From: a virus
Virus record (IMG/VR): IMGVR_UViG_3300032242_002490
Location: 1-40,353 of that record
Length of the DNA stretch: 40,353 bases
Reading direction: 5' to 3' (one strand)
In this document: in pieces, positions 6,833-13,895 of the stretch
Numbering within the stretch: the first letter of the stretch is position 1
How the letters are laid out: each line of letters opens with the position of its first letter
Position numbers and translations under genes: made by a program
The notes under the pieces: model-generated
What the model saw: the letters and a program-made list of their open reading frames with translations, nothing else
Database searches by the model: none
What the model was told of the DNA's origin: nothing

Positions 6833-8164
6833 ATGTTAATCCTAGTACTCGATTCAGGTGGTTTAACTTTAGATTGGTGCCTGCGGTGTATAGCCGCAGG
6901 ACACACAGTTAAATTATATACAAAAGAACCAAAGGCCAAACCAATCGGTGAAGGCCTTGTGGATAAAATCGATAACTGGAAAAAGTATGTTGATGTAGCC
7001 GATTTAATTTTTGTTGCTGATAATATGAAACTCATGGACGAGATTCAGGTTCTCATCGACAAAGGATATCCTGTATTTGGACCTGGTAAAAAGGCGGCTA
7101 GACTAGAACTTGATCGTATGTATGGTCAAGATTCCATTAAAGAATTTGGTGGTTCAGTTATACCATCAGTTGAGTTTTCCAACTATGATGCAGCCATCAA
7201 ATACATCAAAGAGAATCCAAAACGGTACGTCTGTAAACCGTGTGGAGAAGAGGAGGACAAGACTCTCTCCTACGTAGGTAAGGACGAAGCTGATCTAATT
7301 GGGTTTCTCTCTAAGCGTAAGGAGAAGGGAGCGAAGGCTTCTAAATTCATTCTACAAGAGTTCAAATCAGGTATGGAGTTTTCATGCACTGGTATTTTTG
7401 GACCTGCTGGATGGATGCCTTTTTGGCTAGAGTGTTTTGAATTTAAGAAACACATGAACAACGATCTTGGTGTTAATACCGGAGAAATGGGTACAGTTAC
7501 CCGATACGTTAAAGAATCCAAACTTGCTGATATGGTTTTAAAACCAGCCGAGGATCTTTTACACAAATTGAAATATGTTGGTATCGTTGATATCAATTGT
7601 ATTATTGATGAAAAAGATGGAACGCCATGGCCAATGGAATGGACAGTTCGACCTGGTTACCCATGTTGGAACATTCAACAACCATTGCATAAAGGTGATC
7701 CTGCCGAGTGGATGGTCGATTGCATTAACGGCAAGAATACACTAGAGGTTGAATTACAAACCTGTATTGGTGTCGTGATGGCAAATTCGGATTTTCCATT
7801 CATGAAGAAAGAACTGGAAGAATACTTAGACTTTCCAATCTTAACCGACGATCTTACCGACTCAGAGCTTGACAACGTACACCCTTGTGAGTTAAAATTA
7901 ACTAAGGCGGTCAAGATGGTTGACGGCGAATTGGTGGAAGATATGCCTGAGTGGGGTACTGCCGGCACATACATTCTTGTTTGTACTGGCACTGGTGATT
8001 CTATAATGGAAGCCAAAGACAATGCATACAAGATTGTCAAGAAAATCAAACTAGGTAATGATCCACACTATCGCACGGATATCGGTGATCGCACAGAGAA
8101 GTCCTTGGTCAAACTGAAGAAATTCGGATTTGCGACAGGATGGAGTTTTGGTAAAAAGCAATAG
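6833..8164 (+). CDS. PurD-like ATP-grasp ligase
   Basis: The 443-residue protein resembles phosphoribosylamine-glycine ligase (PurD): a short N-terminal Rossmann-like domain, a FGP segment at 82-84 where PurD has GP(S/T)K, ATP-grasp strands around K135 and 172-190 (LQEFKSGMEFSCTGIF), NTGEMG at 215-220 (PurD: NTGGMG), and EWTVRPGYP at 269-277 where PurD has a metal-binding E-x-N-x-R-x-GDPE. The last motif is altered: Thr replaces Asn, and the GDPE acidic residue is missing. PurD joins glycine to phosphoribosylamine in purine synthesis. The phage enzyme may do that or ligate another amine and carboxylate. AAGGAT upstream is the SD. The ATP-grasp fold is secure; the substrate is open. Confidence 0.7.
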   Translation: MLILVLDSGGLTLDWCLRCIAAGHTVKLYTKEPKAKPIGEGLVDKIDNWKKYVDVADLIFVADNMKLMDEIQVLIDKGYPVFGPGKKAARLELDRMYGQDSIKEFGGSVIPSVEFSNYDAAIKYIKENPKRYVCKPCGEEEDKTLSYVGKDEADLIGFLSKRKEKGAKASKFILQEFKSGMEFSCTGIFGPAGWMPFWLECFEFKKHMNNDLGVNTGEMGTVTRYVKESKLADMVLKPAEDLLHKLKYVGIVDINCIIDEKDGTPWPMEWTVRPGYPCWNIQQPLHKGDPAEWMVDCINGKNTLEVELQTCIGVVMANSDFPFMKKELEEYLDFPILTDDLTDSELDNVHPCELKLTKAVKMVDGELVEDMPEWGTAGTYILVCTGTGDSIMEAKDNAYKIVKKIKLGNDPHYRTDIGDRTEKSLVKLKKFGFATGWSFGKKQ

Positions 8165-8179
8165 AGTGAATTTTTTGTT

Positions 8180-8734
8180 ATGAATATTTTTTATCTTGAC
8201 CCAGATACGGTCAAGTGTGCTGAGTATCATGTTGATAAGCATTGCGTTAAGATGATTTTAGAGTATTGCCAACTACTCTCAACAGCACACCGTGTTATTG
8301 ATGGTACACCGACTGTACAAAAATCTAAAACAGGTCGGAATGTTAAGCGTTGGATTTTAAATGATGACCGTGAGTCGGTGATATACTCGGCTACACACAA
8401 CAATCATCCGTCAGCCGTATGGGTTCGTCAATCAAAAGAAAATTATGGTTATCTAGTTTCTCTTTTGCGTGAATGCCTTTCAGAGTATACTTATCGTTAC
8501 GGCAAGAAACATAAGTGCGAAGAATTGTATCCGCATTTGATTGATGCACCAATGAATATTGCGATTGCACCATTCACCGAACCAACACCGGCAATGCCAG
8601 ACTCATGTAAAGTTCCTGGTGATTCTATTGCGTCATATCGTAACTATTACAGAACGAACAAAGAACATCTCTGGTCATGGAAAGGCAAGATTGCAGGACG
8701 AGATGTTCCCTATTGGCTTAATCAAGTAACGTAA
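8180..8734 (+). CDS. Conserved phage protein of unknown function
   Basis: The 184-residue protein begins MNIFYLDPDTVKCAEYHVDK and contains KMILEYCQLLSTAHRV, a NNHPSAVWVRQS segment (about 75-86) and a YRNYYRTNKEHLWSW segment near the C-terminus. I recognise this as a protein found in many T4-like marine and freshwater phages, usually without an assigned function. The spread of conserved His, Asp, Lys, Trp and Tyr residues suggests an enzyme. Its 3' end overlaps the convergent LamG gene by 13 bases. Confidence 0.6.
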   Translation: MNIFYLDPDTVKCAEYHVDKHCVKMILEYCQLLSTAHRVIDGTPTVQKSKTGRNVKRWILNDDRESVIYSATHNNHPSAVWVRQSKENYGYLVSLLRECLSEYTYRYGKKHKCEELYPHLIDAPMNIAIAPFTEPTPAMPDSCKVPGDSIASYRNYYRTNKEHLWSWKGKIAGRDVPYWLNQVT

Positions 8735-10335
8735 AAAGTTGTAACGTTTCCTGTATTAGTTGGTGAACCAGCTGCAATATTAGCTAAGTAGCCAGTGATT
8801 TGAGCATAGGTATTTGTACCTAGTGATTGACCGGCCCAACCGTATTGAGTAAGTCCTGCGGCATTACCTGAAGTGTAGTAAACACCGCCTACGTTTCCAG
8901 CAGTCGCGTTTCCAAAGTTTTGATATCCGCCGGTAGTATTTGCATATATTTGGTTTCCTACACCTACCGTGTTAGCTCCTATTCTTATTGCGTGTAAGTT
9001 TGTTGACGCTGTATTTCCGGTAGCATAGACATAAACCCCACCAGGACCAAAATTGTTGGTGATTGAAACTATACCCACAATAGGAATTGAATTAGCACCA
9101 TTTGGAGAATTAGGTTCGTAAAGTCCTACGGCAGTATTTCCAAAAGTATTTCCTCTTTCTCCTACTGTCGCCAACACATTAATATTACTATATATTATAG
9201 CGTTTGCTGTAGCTTGATCTTTAGCCCAACCATGTATCGTCGTTGTAGAACCAGGTACGCTATAGAGTGCCAACCGTGATATTCTACTTCTCCATGTTTG
9301 CGTGTAAATTGTATTATCAACAAAATTTGAAAAAGAGATTTGACCGGAACCTATACCAGCAAGAGCTCTCACCATTGGGTCATTTAAACTGATTTGAGAT
9401 GTTTTTAATGCATAAGCAGTAGGTGAATAGGCAGAACCGCCAATTGCTGTTATAGAATTGGATGCATACATTGCAGAATCAATTATAGAATTTGTGATTA
9501 CTGGATTTGTGGTCAACGTAGTTGCGAATGGACTTAAAGTACTAAGAGTAGCAAAAGTTGTGTTGCTATTATCTGATGCATTGCTAACCAACCAATTATT
9601 ATTACTACTATCTTGAATAAAAACTTCGTTGTATAAAGTTCCGGTACTGTTCTGAGGTGCCGTAAGCAAAATCGCCGTGCCGTCAGTACTCGTTAATGGA
9701 GAAGTTGAAGGAGTAAATGTTCCAGAATACAAAGCGCGATTATTCACAAACCTAAAGTTGGTAATGTATCCATCATATTGATTCGCAGCACTACCTATCT
9801 GGGATTTGCCTATAAATGGTGTTGTGCCAGAATCAGGTAATGTTCCAGAATATGTGACCGTATTAGCATCAGGTACTCCATCGACAAATAATCTTACGAC
9901 ATTGCTCTTATCTCTAACAACCGCAATATGATGCCATGCGTTGATAGCATAACCAGCATTAGTACCCGTTACAGAATTCGTCGAAGATGTACCACCAACA
10001 TAAGCCTTTAAATTAAATGTTGTTGAACTTACTCTCCATAATTCAATATTCCAACCAAGTGAGGTACCTAAGCTGTTGCTATTGACTGCTATGGACGTGC
10101 CTCCACCGAGACCCGTATTTGTGGCTATAGAGCGTGGATTTATCCATGCTTCGATTGTAAACTCACCAGTAGCTGCTGTTGCTGTTGAAGCTGCCGGCGG
10201 CAAAACTAAATGACAAGTTGCGGAGCTAATTAAAATTGATCCAGTGTTGCTAACTGCGGAATTTGCACCCGCAAAGGAGACGTTTGTGCCGGTTTGACCG
10301 TTTACAAAGGTTAACAAACTATTATCTGTTGCCAT
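8722..10335 (-). CDS. LamG-domain structural or adhesion protein
   Basis: The 537-residue product has a laminin-G/concanavalin-like domain at about residues 50-220: a FTIEAWINPRS strand, a WHHIAVVRDKSNVVRLFVDGV segment and a YDGYITNFRFVNNRALYSGTF segment are typical of LamG-type folds. The rest is Ser/Thr/Asn/Gly-rich beta structure, as in phage fibres and decoration proteins. It probably binds a glycan on the host or decorates the virion. It lies alone on the minus strand among early rightward genes, has its own late-type promoter, and overlaps its convergent neighbour by 13 bases. This suggests an independently acquired late gene. Confidence 0.75.
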   Translation of the reverse strand: MATDNSLLTFVNGQTGTNVSFAGANSAVSNTGSILISSATCHLVLPPAASTATAATGEFTIEAWINPRSIATNTGLGGGTSIAVNSNSLGTSLGWNIELWRVSSTTFNLKAYVGGTSSTNSVTGTNAGYAINAWHHIAVVRDKSNVVRLFVDGVPDANTVTYSGTLPDSGTTPFIGKSQIGSAANQYDGYITNFRFVNNRALYSGTFTPSTSPLTSTDGTAILLTAPQNSTGTLYNEVFIQDSSNNNWLVSNASDNSNTTFATLSTLSPFATTLTTNPVITNSIIDSAMYASNSITAIGGSAYSPTAYALKTSQISLNDPMVRALAGIGSGQISFSNFVDNTIYTQTWRSRISRLALYSVPGSTTTIHGWAKDQATANAIIYSNINVLATVGERGNTFGNTAVGLYEPNSPNGANSIPIVGIVSITNNFGPGGVYVYATGNTASTNLHAIRIGANTVGVGNQIYANTTGGYQNFGNATAGNVGGVYYTSGNAAGLTQYGWAGQSLGTNTYAQITGYLANIAAGSPTNTGNVTTFYVT

Positions 10336-10365
10336 TATTATTACCTATTTTCAAAAATATTTGTA

Positions 10366-10394
10366 TTGCCACGAACAAGATATCGTGTTATGAT
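10366..10394 (+). promoter_or_regulatory. Sigma70-type promoter for nuclease gene
   Basis: TTGCCA (10366-10371) and TATGAT (10389-10394) are spaced by 17 bases, a good host sigma70 match. The predicted start near 10401 gives a leader of about 35 bases before the PD-(D/E)XK nuclease ATG at 10436. The site is in a non-coding divergent interval. Confidence 0.55.
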
Positions 10395-10405
10395 GGTTTA
10401 CTATA

Positions 10406-10413
10406 TATTTATC
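10406..10413 (-). promoter_or_regulatory. Late-type promoter for the LamG gene
   Basis: The minus strand reads GATAAATA, 7 of 8 bases matching the T4 late consensus TATAAATA, about 70 bases upstream of the LamG start. A late promoter is what a structural gene surrounded by early genes would need. Only the motif match supports it. Confidence 0.45.
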
Positions 10414-10435
10414 TTTCTCATGGAATGACTATACA

Positions 10436-11095
10436 ATGTTCATATACTGCCCACCTGTACAACTAGAAGATCTCAAGTCCCAGACATTTCCTGATGGGAA
10501 AAGATACTATACTCTACCTGATGGTACAGTATTGCCTTCAGTTACCACAGTTATTGGTGCCAAGAAGAAAGATTCCATACAAAAGTGGCGACAGAGGGTG
10601 GGCGAGGAAGAGGCGAATAGAGTCAGCAGGAAGGCGTCCAATCGTGGCACAAAGGTGCACCAAGTATGTGAGGACTATCTGAACAATGATCAGAACTACA
10701 TCAAGGATAAGATGCCTGATGTTGTCGAGATGTTCTATTCAATCAAACCTTTGGTCGATAGAATCAATAATATTTGGTATCAAGAACAATCTCTGTTCTC
10801 AAAAGAAATAGAAATGGCAGGCCGATGTGACGTAATAGCCGAATTTGATGGTAAATTATCTATCATCGACTTCAAAACTTCTTCCAGATCAAAAAGAAAG
10901 GAAGATATTACTGATTATTTTGCCCAATGTACGGCATATGCCATGATGATCGAAGAAATGGTTGGCACACCAGTCGACCAGATCGTAATCATTATGGCAG
11001 TTGATGGTAGTGAACCGTTATTATTTGTGGAAAAAACATACAGTTACATCGACACGCTAGCCGAATACATACAGTATTATAAGCAATTGGCATAA
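10436..11095 (+). CDS. PD-(D/E)XK (RecB/Cas4-like) exonuclease
   Basis: The 219-residue protein shows a nuclease core in order: GTKVH (71-75), E124/E126 before GRCDVIAEFDG (D132), LSIIDFKTS with D145 and K147, and the RecB-type QxxxY motif (Q164, Y168). These residues bind metal and cleave DNA, and the layout matches the short phage exonucleases of the RecB/Cas4 group. It probably takes part in phage recombination, replication or host DNA breakdown. It starts without an obvious SD. A sigma70-type promoter lies just upstream, consistent with early expression. Confidence 0.8.
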   Translation: MFIYCPPVQLEDLKSQTFPDGKRYYTLPDGTVLPSVTTVIGAKKKDSIQKWRQRVGEEEANRVSRKASNRGTKVHQVCEDYLNNDQNYIKDKMPDVVEMFYSIKPLVDRINNIWYQEQSLFSKEIEMAGRCDVIAEFDGKLSIIDFKTSSRSKRKEDITDYFAQCTAYAMMIEEMVGTPVDQIVIIMAVDGSEPLLFVEKTYSYIDTLAEYIQYYKQLA

Positions 11096-11108
11096 ATAAT
11101 TTTATTAC

Positions 11109-11137
11109 TTGACATATGAGGCCAATAAATGTATACT
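11109..11137 (+). promoter_or_regulatory. Strong sigma70-type promoter upstream of tmRNA
   Basis: TTGACA (11109-11114), a 17-base spacer and TATACT (11132-11137) form a near-perfect sigma70 promoter. The -10 falls inside the start of the 27-aa ORF, so the transcript from here would carry the 48-aa ORF and then the tmRNA precursor. It is the best promoter near the tmRNA. Processing at the tmRNA ends would remove the roughly 220-base leader. Confidence 0.6.
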
Positions 11138-11212
11138 TATATTGTAGAAACCTTGGCGTTGTCAATAATTGTTATTGCGGTAATAATTTATATTGCCTCG
11201 TACCTAAAATAA
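11129..11212 (+). CDS. Tiny membrane protein (27 aa)
   Basis: The 27-residue ORF is a short polar N-terminus, one transmembrane stretch (LALSIIVIAVIIYIASYL) and a terminal Lys. TGAGG at 11117-11121 is a suitable SD. The strong sigma70 -10 overlaps its first codons, so it must be transcribed from further upstream, either from the nuclease gene or from the CATAAATA at 11091-11098. Role unknown. Confidence 0.5.
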   Translation: MYTYIVETLALSIIVIAVIIYIASYLK

Positions 11213-11215
11213 TTG

Positions 11216-11362
11216 ATGACAATCAAACACCTTCAAGAGATAAACAAAGGGTATTTTGAACATCTATGGTTCGCTTGGAAAGTTGCGTTCGTATTGATTA
11301 TACATGGATTGATTCCGATGATATTGATTGATTATGCGTCAAACAAGTTATCGAAAAAATAA
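11216..11362 (+). CDS. Small membrane protein (48 aa)
   Basis: MTIKHLQEINKGYFEHLWFAWKV followed by a hydrophobic stretch (AFVLIIHGLIPMILIDYA) and a basic end. The pattern 'KHLxExNxxYFEHxxFAxKV...HGxxP' resembles a small uncharacterised phage and bacterial membrane protein family (DUF6356-like, from memory). Its TAA at 11360-11362 directly abuts the first paired bases of the tmRNA acceptor piece. It is probably made from the same transcript as the tmRNA precursor. Confidence 0.55.
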   Translation: MTIKHLQEINKGYFEHLWFAWKVAFVLIIHGLIPMILIDYASNKLSKK

Positions 11363-11705
11363 TGGTAGTAAACTCTTAAGTAAAGGCGTCTTGGACGGGG
11401 GTTCGATTCCCCCCACCTCCACCAAAAGGATTTTTATGTTTGAAGAATGGCATTGGGTTTATCTGTTGGGCATTGCCTCAGCGGTAAACTTATATTATCA
11501 TTTCTTAAAGAGTCTTTTTGATGGGGGTGACAGGCTTCGACAGGATGAGTAATAGTCAAAGGGCTACCAGAGAGGCGACTGTCTTAAACAGCGCAAAAAA
11601 TGTAAATGCAAATGATAGCAATTACGACATGGCACTAGCCGCCTAATAGCGGTGTAGTATTCCAGGGTTTCGGTGGGTTTCCTGGTAACAGAATAACCCA
11701 CCAAT
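11360..11705 (+). ncRNA. ssrA: Circularly permuted (two-piece) tmRNA
   Basis: The acceptor piece comes first. It holds a T-arm with stem GGGGG/CCCCC (11397-11401, 11409-11413) and loop TTCGATT, acceptor strand CACCTCC (11414-11420), A, and encoded CCA ending at 11424. The coding piece begins at 11523 with GGGGGTG, which pairs over all 7 acceptor positions and includes the G3.U70 alanine identity pair. A D-loop analogue (GGCTTCGAC) follows. P2 pairs AGGATG (11542) with CGTCTT (11387) and CTACCA (11564) with TGGTAG (11363). The tag frame from GCA 11608 encodes ANDSNYDMALAA, with its TAA-TAG in a hairpin loop. A pseudoknot follows: CCAGG/CCTGG (11662, 11681) with GGTGGGTT/AACCCACC (11672, 11695). 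The spacer 11425-11522 would be excised. Outer ends are approximate. Confidence 0.93.
11436..11552 (+). CDS. Small ORF across the tmRNA spacer
   Basis: An ATG at 11436, preceded by AAGGA (11426-11430), opens a 38-residue frame beginning MFEEWHWVYLLGIASAVNLYY, a plausible membrane-inserting peptide. It runs through the intervening segment of the permuted tmRNA into the mature coding piece and ends at TAA 11550-11552. It could be translated only from an unprocessed precursor. It may be a real small membrane gene, or the hydrophobic frame may be chance. The SD and start placement are the evidence in favour. Confidence 0.4.
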   Translation: MFEEWHWVYLLGIASAVNLYYHFLKSLFDGGDRLRQDE

Positions 11706-11726
11706 TTTTATAATAGGAAGAAATGT

Positions 11727-12071
11727 ATGGAATATTCATTTAAAGATAAGACAGGAAAAATTGTACGTTTCGATATTCGTATAAGTGAGTATGATGCGTT
11801 CAAAGCAGACCATCCAGAATTGGAACGGTACTTCGAGACTGCGCCTGCATTTGTATATGATGGCCGACCTGTATCTGGTTTTGATTCAAGAACCGATGAC
11901 GGATTTAAAGAAGTCTTGTCTAAGATATCTGATGCACATCCGCACAGTCCTTTGGCTGACAGATATCGTAGAAAGACAACTAAAGAAGTCAAGACACGCG
12001 CTCTTGTAAAGAAGCATCTTGATAAAAGAGCCAGCCAAATTAGAGAGGCGGCCGCTCGAAGAGGAAGATAA
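11727..12071 (+). CDS. Conserved small T4-like phage protein
   Basis: This 114-residue protein has a beta-rich N-terminus (MEYSFKDKTGKIVRF), a middle with a DDGFKEVLSKISDAHPHSPLADRYRRK segment (about 72-98) and a basic C-terminal helix ending in RRGR. I recognise the 'DDGFxEVLSKIxxAHPxSxLADR' stretch from T4-like cyanophage and pelagiphage proteins of unknown function. AGGAAG six bases upstream is the SD and selects ATG 11727 over ATG 11723. Confidence 0.65.
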   Translation: MEYSFKDKTGKIVRFDIRISEYDAFKADHPELERYFETAPAFVYDGRPVSGFDSRTDDGFKEVLSKISDAHPHSPLADRYRRKTTKEVKTRALVKKHLDKRASQIREAAARRGR

Positions 12072-12074
12072 GTT

Positions 12075-12587
12075 TTGAAACAAAGTATACTTAAAAGTGC
12101 GATAATAGTTTCTCTATCGCTTGCACTAATCTATACTCCTTACCTGATACCGCGGGTAAGAATTTTAGGACAAGAAACAGTTCAAGCAAGTGTTTCGAGA
12201 GATTTTAATAGGCAATTAACTTGCTTGACCGAAAATATTTACTATGAAGCTTCATATCAACCATATGAAGGTAAGTTAGCGGTTGCACAAGTCACGATTA
12301 ACCGTGTAAACTCGGGTGTGTTTCCATCTGATGTGTGTTCTGTTGTCAAACAAAAGAATAATGGTGTATGCCAATTTTCGTGGGTGTGCAAGTCTGTAAA
12401 GTCTTTGCTCGTCAACAGATACGAGTGGCAAGAAGCCGAAGTGATTGCTCGAAGGGCACTGACTGAGCCCGTCATACACGAAGCTATTCACGATGAGAAC
12501 ATTATGTATTATCATGCTTCTTATGTACATCCTGATTGGAAATTGAAACAGATAATGCGAATTGGCGAACATATTTTTTATAAGTGA
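12075..12587 (+). CDS. SleB-type cell-wall hydrolase (endolysin)
   Basis: The 170-residue product has an N-terminal hydrophobic segment (about residues 8-26), a signal anchor or signal-arrest sequence. A Hydrolase_2/SleB domain follows: LTENIYYEAS (catalytic-type Glu at 58), EGKLAVAQVTINRV, then a CQFSW segment and YYHASYVHPDW near the end. SleB-family enzymes cleave peptidoglycan. In a phage this would be the lysis enzyme or an anchored muralytic protein. The start is TTG with GAGGA upstream. No holin-like gene is obvious next to it, though several tiny membrane proteins lie nearby. Confidence 0.8.
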   Translation: MKQSILKSAIIVSLSLALIYTPYLIPRVRILGQETVQASVSRDFNRQLTCLTENIYYEASYQPYEGKLAVAQVTINRVNSGVFPSDVCSVVKQKNNGVCQFSWVCKSVKSLLVNRYEWQEAEVIARRALTEPVIHEAIHDENIMYYHASYVHPDWKLKQIMRIGEHIFYK

Positions 12588-12593
12588 GATGAT

Positions 12594-12815
12594 ATGCCGA
12601 ACAAAGAAGAAATCAGACAATTTAGTTTGTTGATAGAGAAATTGTCCTATGAATTGAGATGTTCTAAACTAGAAGCAATACTAGAACATTGTAAGAAAAC
12701 AGGAATGGAAGTTGAAGTTGCTAGTACTCTGTTATCGCAGGCCCTCAAAGGTCGGCTGAAAGAAGAGGCACAAGAACTCAATATGATTAAAGGATCTGCT
12801 CGACTGCCAGTATGA
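12594..12815 (+). CDS. 33: Late-transcription coactivator, gp33-like
   Basis: The 73-residue helical protein contains CSKLEAILEHCKKTGMEVEVASTLLSQALKGRLKEEA-type helices followed by LNMIKG, which fits the short gp33 family of T4-like phages. gp33 bridges host RNA polymerase and the sliding clamp so that late promoters (TATAAATA) are read. The position agrees: it sits directly before gp59 and close to gp32, as in T4 (33-59-32). The stop overlaps the gp59 start (ATGA). The late-promoter motif at 21199 supports a working late system. Sequence similarity to gp33 is by recall only. Confidence 0.65.
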   Translation: MPNKEEIRQFSLLIEKLSYELRCSKLEAILEHCKKTGMEVEVASTLLSQALKGRLKEEAQELNMIKGSARLPV

Positions 12816-13417
12816 ATGACACCACGGGCTTCGCTGCGTTTGCCCTGTATCATAGTCTGAAACTACATTTTTCTGGTAGTTATGATTATATCAAATATAA
12901 CGGCAAAACAAACGTATCAAAACAGACCTTCTCTGTACGCAAGGACAAATATTCTTTTTATAGATTGTCCAGAAAGTACCCTATTGAAGATCTAAAAAAC
13001 TTTTATATCTCTAACTTCATTGCCGATAATGGTAAGTGGGTTGGAGATATGACCACTTCTACAGGCGAAGAAAACTATAAGTCATGGCAAAAAAGAAACC
13101 AGTCTTTAACTTATCAGTTTGAGAATGATCTTACCGGTTTGTTCGATAAATATAAGCCTGTAGACTTGATTCGTGTTTCTGATGGGTATCCAAAATTACT
13201 AATGGAACTTATGGAAGGAAACATTTGTATTGAAACGTTGGTCATAATGAATTCGATCATGGGTTTTCTACCAATGTGGAAAGAAAAGATTCAAGACGAT
13301 ATTATTTGGCCAAACTATGAGATGAGAATCTTAAAGTATACTCCGTTTGTTCAATATCAGGAACAGAAGTGTAAAGAAATTCTTAGACACAAGGTAAAAG
13401 AAAGTGCAGAAATCTAA
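12812..13417 (+). CDS. 59: Helicase loader gp59
   Basis: The 201-residue protein matches T4 gp59 in length and motifs: YDYIKYNGKTNVS (T4: YDVIKYNWCMRVS), RKDKYSFYRLSRKY (T4: RRDKYFFQKLSEKY), FYISNFIAD..WVGDM, and IIWPNYEMRILKY toward the C-terminus. gp59 binds fork DNA and gp32 and loads the gp41 helicase during recombination-dependent replication. It starts in an ATGA overlap with gp33 and overlaps the downstream HAD gene by 14 bases. Confidence 0.88.
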   Translation: MNDTTGFAAFALYHSLKLHFSGSYDYIKYNGKTNVSKQTFSVRKDKYSFYRLSRKYPIEDLKNFYISNFIADNGKWVGDMTTSTGEENYKSWQKRNQSLTYQFENDLTGLFDKYKPVDLIRVSDGYPKLLMELMEGNICIETLVIMNSIMGFLPMWKEKIQDDIIWPNYEMRILKYTPFVQYQEQKCKEILRHKVKESAEI

Positions 13418-13895
13418 AATCAGTTGTATCTATTTGGACATGGACGGCGTGATTGCCGACTTTAGAAAATATTATAATTCCATGTACGGAATGGATCCAG
13501 AAGTTGCTGAGAAGCAAGAGAAGTTTCGTCCATTGTTTCACGAACTCATTATGAATGATGGTTTTTCTAAACTGGATAAAATGCCAGATGCCGATATGGG
13601 ATTAGAATTTCTCCGAAAGTGTTCTGTACCTACACAGATTCTTTCTTCTACATCTCGCCAAGAATACTACGAGGCCATTTCAAAACAGAAAATGATTTGG
13701 TTGCATAAAAACGCAATCACATTTAATCCTATTTTTGTACCAGGCAAAAAACTAAAACAAGCTTATGCCAATCCTACTACTATCATTATTGACGATACCG
13801 AAAGTATCATAGATGATTGGAGAGAGAAAGGTGGGATTGGTATATGGCATAAGAATTGGGCAGACACGCTGGTACAGTTGCGCCAATACGTTTGA
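13404..13895 (+). CDS. HAD phosphatase, 5'(3')-deoxyribonucleotidase-like
   Basis: A GTG start inside the gp59 gene gives 163 residues with HAD motif I DMDGV (D12, D14), motif II SST (81-83), a Lys pair at 115-116 and motif IV DD (130-131). This is a complete HAD active site with a small helical cap between residues 20 and 65, as in phage 5'(3')-deoxyribonucleotidases. It would remove phosphate from nucleotides and shape the dNTP pool. It is inserted between genes 59 and 32, next to replication genes. Confidence 0.75.
   Translation: MQKSKISCIYLDMDGVIADFRKYYNSMYGMDPEVAEKQEKFRPLFHELIMNDGFSKLDKMPDADMGLEFLRKCSVPTQILSSTSRQEYYEAISKQKMIWLHKNAITFNPIFVPGKKLKQAYANPTTIIIDDTESIIDDWREKGGIGIWHKNWADTLVQLRQYV

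Noticed and set aside
11363-11424. Stand-alone tRNA gene ending in CCA
   Set aside because: There is a T-arm and acceptor strand but no 5' acceptor half, D-arm or anticodon arm upstream. The matching 5' half lies downstream at 11523, so it is the acceptor piece of a permuted tmRNA.
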